From assembly GCA_008477525.1 (NCBI GenBank), contig SPDT01000006.1:1887501-1951500 (forward strand): a stretch of DNA of 64,000 nt, written 5' to 3'. Both the position numbers and the translations under genes were made by a program. Each line of letters opens with the position of its first letter. Within the stretch, counting starts at the first letter, position 1. The notes beneath the pieces were generated by a model, which worked only from the letters and a program-made list of their open reading frames with translations, ran no database searches and was not told the origin of the DNA. Shown in pieces: positions 55,871 to 64,000 of the stretch. The stretch comes from Hypomyces perniciosus (Eukaryota > Ascomycota > Sordariomycetes > Hypocreales > Hypocreaceae).

Positions 55871-57363
55871 TCACATGTCGGGCATCCCGTCCTTGATGTT
55901 GACATACCGACTGTTGGGGTAGTCGAGCATGTTCATCGAGTCGTCCAAGTTGCCCATGGCATTCGCCATCGCCCGAACCAGGCTCTTCTCCCCAAGCTTA
56001 TCACCTGAAGCCTCCCAGAAGAGAGCACCGCCAAGGCCCTTCTCCATGAGGTACTTGGCCTTGAGGTTCACGGTCTCGACATTGTCGAACGAGATCAGCT
56101 CTTTGGTGTTCGGATCATAGGAATACGCCGAGATGATCTTGTCGTCGACACGAACTGTAGAGCCAGGGCGGGGAAGATCGCGATAGGACCAAATTCCCTG
56201 CTCGCGAGAACCTGACCCCACGCCTTCAAACGGCTCACCGAGGCCCTCCGTGTTCTGGAAGGCGCGCCCATAGAGTGGTACGCCGAGGACAATTTTACCG
56301 GGGGAAATCCCCGCCTTCATGTAGTCCTCCACAGCCTGGTTCGTGTTGGACTTGGTGCTCTTCAGGTTGCCAGGGTCAGGATAGACATTAGACTGGGATC
56401 CAGACTCCTTGTCCCATCCACCAGCGTAGTCATAAGCCATGAGATGCCAGGAGTCGAGATACTCGTCCATTCCCTTAAAGTCCTGGACATTGTAGTGATC
56501 GGCACCTGCTGAGACTGCCACCGTGAGAAGATAGTGGTAATCTTGTCCATTTTCCTTGGCGTAATTGTCCAGTGCCTCTCGACATTCTTTGAGCAGAAGA
56601 ACGTATTCGTTCGCCTCTTTACTGTTCGCCGGGTACTCCCAGTCAATATCGAGGCCATCAAATCCCCAGTCCGCAAGAAGTTCGACGGCACTCGAGGCAA
56701 ACCGACGCCGACCCTCGGTGGTGCTCGTAGCGGGTTTGAACTTTCCCTCCGCTGAAGCAGAATAGCCGCCAATGGACAACAAAGTCTTCATGTGCCGGTT
56801 TTTCTTCTTTAGGCGGTACACCTGCTCGACTGCGCCGTAAACGGTGGTAGTTTCGGATCCAGCTGGCAGATGGCTTCCCACATCGGCATTCTTGTCGAAG
56901 GGGATACTTTGATGCTGTTAGTCATGTTTAATCGGATTATGCTGTGTTACGAAACTTACACTGATCCGTCCGGCGCAATGCCGGCGAATGCATACAGAAG
57001 GTGCGTAACCTGGTCGCCCGGGATCTCATGAAGCTTCATTGACCCATTGTGATAAACGGACCTAGAGCTATCAGCATGGTTCCATGGTATAACAGGAAAT
57101 CTATCCATAACATACCATTCGGCGAAGTAGAGTATATTTTTATGGCCCTTACTTCCGGGCGATGAGCTCGATGGCGGAGAGTAAAAGTTATGTCCCGTGG
57201 AGTTTTGGTCCACAGACACTGTTGTTGTTCCGGACGGTACTGTTGCCGACAGTGAGGACGTCGTTGCGATATCACACGCTGTAGGGCCTAGAACAGTGGC
57301 CACCGGGGCTGACAGGACAGCCGACACCAGAAGAGACAGAACCACGACGAAGAACTTGACCAT
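55871..57363 (-). CDS. Secreted GH18 chitinase (fungal/bacterial class V type)
   Basis: Exons 57116-57363, 56960-57061 and 55871-56906 give 461 aa. A signal peptide (MVKFFVVVLSLLVSAVLSA) precedes a Ser/Thr-rich linker. The catalytic TIM barrel begins NILYFAEW, with DQVTHLLYAFAGI and KTLLSIGGYSAS. The active-site motif DGLDIDWEYP has the catalytic Glu207. Later barrel strands are LMAYDYAGGWD, GVPLYGRAF and GGALFWEASGDK. It hydrolyses chitin outside the cell, for wall remodelling, nutrition or attack on other fungi or insects. No chitin-binding module is seen. The first intron (57062-57115) is 54 nt and in frame, so retention would insert 18 residues at the first strand. The second acceptor was set by its distance from the CTAAC branch site. 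Confidence 0.93.
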
Positions 57364-58753
57364 CTTGTCCTCAGGAAGGTGGGATGAGATGGGATACTCA
57401 AGACCGGATATCCGAGACAGGATGCTCAAGGCAGAGTACCTTTAGATAGACTGTACAGAGCAGGATGTAATGTCCAAGAGAGCATAGCCAACAGAGAGTG
57501 CCCCAAAAAGGATCTCCTAATTAGGATAGGTGTTCGAGGATGTTCGAGGATGCTCGAGGATGTTCAAATGATTCAAGCAAGACAGAGGATGTCTTGAGCC
57601 TTTTATATCCATACAGCTGGCACTGAACAATGGGGCCATCTTGTGGTAAGGTTAAGACACTTGGGTTTGATCCTAACTTGACAAGTAAGGTAAGTTGACA
57701 ATCACATATGTGGAGTGAGGGCCGATGGCTGCAAAGGACGCGCCTAATTGCAGTTGAGAGGAACGCGTATAGGTGTGTATCATGGCGACGTGGCTGATGA
57801 TACGCAGTACGAGAATTTGGATTGTGACCTCGTCATTGCAACTCGGGGGGCTGGGTTTGTGAGTAGAGCCATGCCTTGCAATGAAATACATACCTTGAGG
57901 AAGCTCTGTCAGAGCTTGACTGGCAAACCCATGGGTTGCTGCATGGATGGCTGGACATTGTCTCGTGATTTAGACAACCTTGCGTGAATGGCATGAACAA
58001 GGCAGAATGGTAACTGTATTGTCTGAAAATAGAGCAAACCAAGCAGTAGTGGCTAATCTTGAATCGCAACAATGGACCTATCTGTGGTGAGAGAGTAGTA
58101 AGACAATCGAACGGAATGTGCGATGTGCCGCTGTTAGGAATGCACTTCCAAACCCTGACCACACGGGAGACATCGTGATTCGATAAATGTGCATTTCAAA
58201 CAAGATGATTCTTGGGACTAAGCAGTGCCCTTGTAAAGGGAGAGGTTGGACATCCGACGACTCCATCATGATATTGGGTGGTGCTGCGCCTATACGCGTC
58301 ACAGCCATGTGAACATCCGCATTCGTTGAATGATACAGTCATTTGAATGAACTGCAAGTAAAAAATAACTTAGGTACAGCACCATCGTTGATGAGCTTGT
58401 CCTGATTAGCATTGTGCACGCAGTAGGGGAGTGACGATCATTTAGCAGCTGCATTCCGAAACAGTGTCTCTCATGTCTCATATGTGGAAGTTCGTTCTTA
58501 ACCCAACGAATGTGCTCGCAAATATTCCGTATGATTACGCACCAGAAAACTCTCCGAATATTGTAGTATCGTAGAAAAAGAAATGTCATGCTTTGACTTC
58601 CGTAGGACAGATGACAGGTATGAATTAGATTTTCGCTCACGTCCTTCTGCGGGGACAGGCTGTAAAGTAAGATGAAACACATTGCGTTTTGCAACAATTT
58701 GACTCGCGACTCAATTAAAGCCTGATAGACTCTTCAATTTAGCCATGATTCCG
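57364..58753. promoter_or_regulatory. Chitinase upstream region with tandem 10-mers
   Basis: 1.39 kb between the tandem chitinase and Moco sulfurase genes. It holds the chitinase promoter, including the short tandem repeat at 57531-57570, and the 3' end of hxB. No gene is recognised. Confidence 0.5.
57531..57570. repeat. Tandem 10-bp repeat TGTTCGAGGA
   Basis: Four consecutive units: TGTTCGAGGA twice, TGCTCGAGGA once, and a partly matching TGTTCAAATG. It lies about 170-210 bp upstream of the chitinase start, a usual place for promoter elements. Tandem spacing of one helical turn would put protein sites on one face of the DNA. Confidence 0.75.
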
Positions 58754-61259
58754 CTAATTGCTATACTGCGCATCGATCAACACTGAATCGCCCACTTGTA
58801 TAGTGGGATGTACAGCCCTAGAGCTATTTTGTTTGCTCCTCGCCTCGTGTTGCATATGAGCGCCAAAGTAAACCTTGCCGTTAAACCTTCTCGTCTTGGC
58901 CAACGTAACGAATGGTTCTTGTTTTCTTTCTCCTGTCTCTTGGTTCACACACACCATTTGACATCTCTGACAAGCTCCAAGGAGCCTGAAATGCTGGCTA
59001 CCGATGCGCATTGTCTTCCACAAATCTTCGGAATACGCTAGCTGCGCTTCCTCCCCCGGGGAATTTTCAATGACGATGTTGGCTCTGAAAACCGACTCCA
59101 CGACCGCAATGCCGCCTCTGTTTATAATATCCTTGTTTAGAGCTGCTAGACTCGATGTATGAATCATGAGAATCGGACTTTCATTGGAAAGAAGTATCTT
59201 CCCTGGTTGATGTTGCTGTTCGGAGTCTGAATCTGGAGGAGAAGGCATCTCCGGGAATGACCCAGGATACGGGAGTTTATCTGGCTGCTGGTGCTTCTGT
59301 ATCCGAGCCTTGGAAGACCGGCTGCTGAGACCACGCCCCCCGGGGGGAAACCTTGCCAATTTGCATGGCAGCCCAAGTGTGTCAGTAAAGAAATCATTGA
59401 TTTCTGCGGAAAGGTAAGACTGGGCTGAGATTTCTTCACCACAGACACGCGAGCATGTCTGACGAAAGTTCAAATTGAACAGAGATGACTTGGTCGACAA
59501 CGGTATATCAACGTACGGTTTCCCCGACTTGTCTCCGCGATACTCCACGCGCAAGATGTCTTTGCCAAAACATAGAGATGGTTTCAATAAAGCCATCTTG
59601 GGGTAGCGTTTTTGGCTCAGAGCTTGCCCAGACCCTTGGTGAATCAAGCACCATTCACGATCCCATGCCAGCCCTTCCGGCCGCACTTCCCACTGGGTTC
59701 CCGCTGGAATAACGAAACCTCCGCAGCTCTTTATTGGATAAACCGTAATGGTCTTCACTCGGAGACTCGACGAAGTGTGAGGATTGCTTGATGTGACAAT
59801 GGACTCCGTTGGCTGTGTATCTTTCTCGACAAAAAACTCTTCAACAAATTCAATGAATCGATAAACATCAGACTTGGTACTCATTGCCCCAAGACTAGCA
59901 CGGATGACACCTGCAGGTTTGACAGATGAAACACCTGTGTCCTCTCCACAACGAAATCCAGCAGAAAGGTTTCTTCTCATTTCCCATGGCTGCAAGTCAA
60001 GGACCGAAGCTATTCCTGCTGGGCTGCACAGTCCTCCTGTTCGGACATGCATTAGTTTCAAGATTGCTAGCTTCTCAAACTCTGCAAGGCGGATCCAGGC
60101 GCCTTTGCTGTCCTTTATGTTGAAGGACACTATTGGCCCGATGTCAAGCAAAGACCCCCCTTCAGGAATTTCCGTGTACATGCTGCAAGCAGGGTTGCCA
60201 TTCCCATGTCTCAAATCACGGAGCCCCTGAACTAACTGCCGAGTGAGGTAAGAGGTGTGGGAGCTGATTTGGTCCATGGAGCCGAAGAGCATCTGGTGGT
60301 TCTTTAATGCTATATCGATAGCCATGATGCTATGAAATGGAAGAGTGCCGTCTTCTAGACGCTCGTGAAGGGAACGGGATTTTCGGACATGCCACTCTTC
60401 TGTTCCACAGACCACCATGTCCACAGTGCCACCGCCAAAATATTTCCGATTGTCAAAGACAGAGCCACTAGAGCGCCGGATAATCAAGGCGCCAAGATCA
60501 GGGAAACCGAAGATTTTGTAAAGACTCAAGACAACGAAATCTGCAGCAAGTCTAGGGTCCGCCAATTCGAGCTTGGAGGTGGCACTAAATGAGGCCGCGT
60601 CCAGCAGGGTGAATGTCGGAGATGAAGCATCCGAGAATTTTGCCTTTAGCTCCTTCGACCATGACAAAGGGTACCGCTTCCCATTCATATGTGACTGAGC
60701 AGAGTAGGCAAACAATGTCACTGACGTCGTATCGGATGGCATATTGAAAGGGGTTTCGCCGTTCACCCAAGACTGCACTCCAGCATCGTCAAGGCAGACA
60801 CTTCGACGCGCTTCTTCTCTGGCACCCACTAAACTAGTGTGGCAAGCTTCATGGTAGGCAAGACGGTAGCCTTGAGGCATAGACCTCATGCCCTCCAGCA
60901 CAAGTTTAACGCCGGCAGTGGTGTTTGCGACAAACACCAAGTCGTACTGAGCAGGGTCAGCCCCGAAGAAGTCTAATAAACGTAGCCGTACGTCGTCAAT
61001 GCGTGTGGTGGAGAGTTGCGATGGCCAGGATCCGGAGTGCGGATTTCCGTATAGGACGGACGTCATTTCCGTTGCGAAGGCGTCCATCAAGGACTTGGAG
61101 CACAGTGTAGACCCGGCATGATCCAAATATACGGAATCTGAGACGGGACTCTATTCAGAATCAGAAGCCAATGTTGCGAGACAAGGATTTACCTTTGAGC
61201 ATTGCGTATTCCTGATCTCGGAAGCCCTCAACGGCCTCATTATAATGACATTTAGCCAT
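58754..61259 (-). CDS. hxB: Molybdenum cofactor sulfurase
   Basis: Exons 61193-61259 and 58754-61137 give 816 aa. The N-terminal half is a class V aminotransferase/NifS-like domain: YAMLKDSVYLDHAGSTLCSK, YGNPHSGSWPSQLST, LVFVANTTAGVKLVLEGM and the PLP Lys near residue 228 in LSLYKIFGFPDLGALI. The C-terminal half is the MOSC pair: KTITVYPIKSCGGFVIPAG, GLAWDREWCLIH and LGACQRCQMVCVNQETG. The enzyme transfers sulfur from cysteine to the Mo centre of xanthine dehydrogenase and aldehyde oxidase, as HxB in Aspergillus. Intron 1 uses the acceptor TCTCAG, which is the only one that restores MLKDSVYLDHAG. Confidence 0.96.
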
Positions 61260-62335
61260 TTTATCGAATAGGCCCGTGTGAGGGAAATGAGAGGAGGAGA
61301 ATCAGGGCGAAGTAGTAATGATGTCAGCCAATACAACTTTCAATCGTCTGGACGTCTGTCCTCGGGTGCCAGACACGACGAGCTTTGAAGTGTCATCATA
61401 TGAAAAGCACAGCGCATCCGGCCAGTCGTTTCGAATGCAGATGGAGTCGGGATATAAAGTTATTGGGCGATGGCAGTTTGGCGGGACGTTCGTAATCGTC
61501 AGGCGTTGTCGGTTGGGTCCGTATGGCCGGAGATCGCCACTCTCCAGTTATGGTGGAGAGTGCATTGGGACTCTCTCACTGGCTGCAAGAGCCTGATGCA
61601 GCCTACAGTCTGCGAGACTGACTGCCACTGTATACGCACTAATGCTCTGCACACAATAGACAGTGTGAGTTGATAATCCCTACTCCCCCACAGGCCGCCA
61701 CACGCGTTCCACCCAAAGCAGGCGCGGCTGCTTACGGCTCCACCTAGGATGTCTTTCAGCCTCCTCCAACCTCGTCTCTTGATCTCTTTCTTTCTTTCCC
61801 ATGCCGTTGTCCTTCAGGCGCATCAGCACGCAGTCGCGCAATCGCTATCATCGGATTGGCATTTATTGACTCAGTTCGTCATCCTCTTCTTACCACGTTC
61901 ATTTGCCTTTGTTGCCCCGTTCCTTCATCGTCAATCCTGTCCTCCTTTCCGCCTTGTTCTTCTCCCCGTTCCATCGCCCTTTTCCTCCAGCTCGACCATC
62001 AGTCGTCAATGCTCTGTCTCCTCCCTCTTCTCGCCCTCCAGCCTACGTGCCGAAGCTATACTAGTACTTCCATTGGGCACTAGTTCTCTGCCATACTCCT
62101 TTTGTTTTCCTCCCCCTCTACTTCTACTTTCACATTTATTTGTACGAACCTTGGTCAGAATGTCTTCTCTAACCACCGTTGTGTCGCCATCCATTAGGCC
62201 GCGCCTTCAGTCAAATCGTCAAGAAAGGCGACACTTGCTTCTGATGTGCGGCGAATCTTGAGCGATCCGTCAATCTGAAGTTGAAAGCCTGAAGTTAAAA
62301 GTCCGTTGTGATTCCACGCTACTGAAGCAGCCAGC
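61260..62335. promoter_or_regulatory. Divergent region between hxB and ars2
   Basis: 1.08 kb. The right half (61.75-62.2 kb) is strongly pyrimidine-rich (CTTTCTTTC, CTCCTCTTC), typical of a fungal promoter and 5' leader. Open frames there are composition artefacts. No gene is recognised. Confidence 0.55.
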
Positions 62336-64000
62336 ATGGACTCCTACACATCATACCGAGATTCATCAGCCCGGTCTCCAAATGAGAGGACATGGAACCG
62401 CGATGATTCAAGGACACGAGAAGACCGAAATGATAGCTTTTATCGTGGCAGATCTCCTGGTATGTTCTAGCGCGTTCTTTTAGTCCACCATATGGCGTAT
62501 CGAGAGCTGACAGGATCTCGCAGGGAATGAGCGCCGCGATCGTCGGCGCTCCCGTTCACCTGCTCCCGTCGATCGCTACGAACCCCGATCTCGCCGAGAT
62601 GATCGAGATAGAGATGACCGACGTCGTATAAACTCACCTCCTGCAAACATTGACCGCTACGTCCCTGGTCAGGACAATAACGCGTCTTCTGGCGTTGCTG
62701 TGAATCCTCTTACAGACCCTACTCGACTCCCCTATCAGGTTGGCTTCTCTTATTTCGGCGAATGGTGGAGAATGAACGAGAAGATTAAAGAGGAAAAGGA
62801 ACGCGCCCGGACTGGACGAAGGCGGGAGCCTGAAAGACCTCGAGGTCCAGAGGATCGTGAAAAGGAGAAGGCCAAGATTCAAGTGGCGTATGACGCATAT
62901 AAGGAAGAACTTCAGGCGAAGATGGCCAGATCCTTTGTTTTAGAACATAAGAAGGAGCAATGGTTTAGAGAGAGATATGTTCCAGAAATCCGGGATGAGT
63001 TCAAGGCTAAACTCAATGAGTTTCGACGAGGTGCATACAGTCAATGGGAGCATGATCTCGAATCAGGCACTTTTGATGACCTCTCCCTCGAAGGACTTCC
63101 GAAAAGCGAGAGTAACGGTGCTGGTGGTGTTGTCGAGAAGGAGGAAGGTGAGGCGACAGCAGCCAACGAAATTTTGGGCGTCGGGGACCTGATCCCTGCC
63201 AATGGCACAGATGTTCGCGACGAGAACCAGTTTCAACCCACCTTGCTTATCAAGACCATTGCGCCCCATGTCAGCCGACAAAACCTTGAAGCATTTTGCA
63301 AGGAACATCTTGGCGAAGCAGAAGGCGGTTTCAAATGGCTCTCTCTCTCTGATCCAAACCCCAGCAAACGATACCATCGCATTGGTTGGGTCATGCTACA
63401 CCCGTCTTCCGATGTTGCTCCTCCAATGGATCGTGCTCACCCTAAGGATGAGGATGGTGATGAGCCGATAAAGTCACCCCCACCACTGGTATCAACCGCA
63501 GAGCAGGCCCTTGAAGCTGTCAATGGTAAGACTGTCAAAGATGAGGCCCGTGGCGATTTTGTTTGCCATGTCGGAGTCCATAACCCGCCAGTGCATCCTA
63601 GAAAGAAGGCGCTTTGGGACTTGTTTTCTGCTCCAGAGCGAATTGAGAAGGATTTGCGCTTGGTCCAGCGCTTGGTCAACAAATACGAAGAAGAATTCGG
63701 GTCAGACTTCCAAGCTATTTTGAAGGTCGAGGAGAAGGTAGAGGACCTCAAGAATGCTGGCCGTCTACAGCCCGCCATCCCTCCCATCCCAGCCAGAAAG
63801 ATAAAAAAAGAGCCTGCAATGGACGAGGCGATGGACGAAGACGACTATGTGAAACATGAGGAGGAGGAGGAGGAAGAAGGGGCTATCGATGATGAAGAGG
63901 CCGATGATGAATACCTTCTTGTCAAGAAGAAACAGCTTGACCTCTTGATTGAATACCTACGTCGAGTCTTCAACTTCTGCTTCTTCTGCGTTTTCGAGAG
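62336..64000 (+). CDS. ars2: Ars2/Serrate RNA-processing factor (partial)
   Basis: Exon 62336-62459, intron 62460-62523, then an exon open to the right edge (about 530 codons seen). The start is RS-rich (YRDSSARSPNERTWNRDD, RRDRRRSRSPAP). The Serrate/Ars2 N-terminal domain follows from about residue 110 (VGFSYFGEWWRMNEKIKEEK, YDAYKEELQAKM, RERYVPEIRDEFKAKLNEFR), then an RRM-like core (PTLLIKTIAPHVSRQNLEAF, KRYHRIGWVMLHP) and KALWDLFSAPERIEKDLRLV. The sequence stops at LRRVFNFCFFCVFE, the start of the zinc finger. Ars2 joins the nuclear cap-binding complex and directs transcripts to processing or the exosome; the fission yeast form is Pir2. Confidence 0.94.

Noticed and set aside
61749..62261. 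170-codon open frame upstream of ars2
   Set aside because: Product is a Ser/Leu/Phe-rich translation of a pyrimidine tract; best read as promoter and 5' leader.
1..64000. CRISPR array, transposon, retroelement or biosynthetic cluster
   Set aside because: No direct-repeat array with unique spacers, no transposase or reverse transcriptase frame, and no polyketide or peptide synthetase genes are present.

Overview
The window is nuclear DNA of a filamentous ascomycete, most likely a Sordariomycete and probably Hypocreales. Genes are split by short introns (about 48-130 nt) with GTRNGT donors, CTRAY-like branch sites and YAG acceptors. The gene set (CFEM membrane protein, molybdenum cofactor sulfurase, Ssr4, fungal GH18 chitinase, Nbl1/borealin, Puf6) is typical of that group. 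The genus cannot be fixed from sequence alone. Almost every exon chain given here sums to a multiple of three and gives a protein of the usual family length.

Layout from the left: a Prp24/SART3-type splicing factor running off the left edge (-); a 2.9 kb gene-free stretch full of short palindromes; a CFEM membrane protein (+); mitochondrial ribosomal protein uL22m (-) divergent from cytochrome c oxidase subunit Cox9 (+); a broken gene followed by a RecA/XRCC2-like protein (+); a HAD-IIA hydrolase (-); Puf6 (+); a Cys-rich single-pass membrane protein (+); RNA polymerase II subunit Rpb4 (-) divergent from TRAPP subunit Trs23 (+); proteasome subunit Rpn10 (-) divergent from borealin/Nbl1 (+); Tma22/DENR (-) divergent from a large disordered methyltransferase (+).

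The right half holds prohibitin-2 (+), NEDD8/Rub1 (+), elongin A (-) divergent from TFIIF-beta (+), a HAD phosphatase (+), a small Cys-rich protein (+), a GH15 trehalase/glucoamylase-like enzyme in eight exons (-), an SLC35/TPT transporter (+), an RBM42-like RRM protein (-), 6-phosphogluconate dehydrogenase (+), SWI/SNF-RSC subunit Ssr4 (+), a secreted GH18 chitinase (-), Moco sulfurase (-) and Ars2/Serrate running off the right edge (+).

This is core chromosome, not an accessory island. There is no operon, mobile element, tRNA, rRNA, CRISPR array or secondary-metabolite cluster. Many genes serve transcription and RNA handling (Rpb4, elongin A, TFIIF-beta, Ssr4, Ars2, Prp24, Puf6, RBM42-like), but they look like independent housekeeping genes.

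I did not find a convincing new multi-gene system. The strongest unusual signals are: a dispersed family of 9-bp motifs (TACTCCGTA and TACTTCGTA in both orientations, 29 copies counted by eye, none in a CDS); a probable pseudogene at 8.56-9.33 kb; a start codon split by an intron in trs23; an in-frame hydrophobic upstream extension of NEDD8; and a RecA-like protein without a canonical Walker A.
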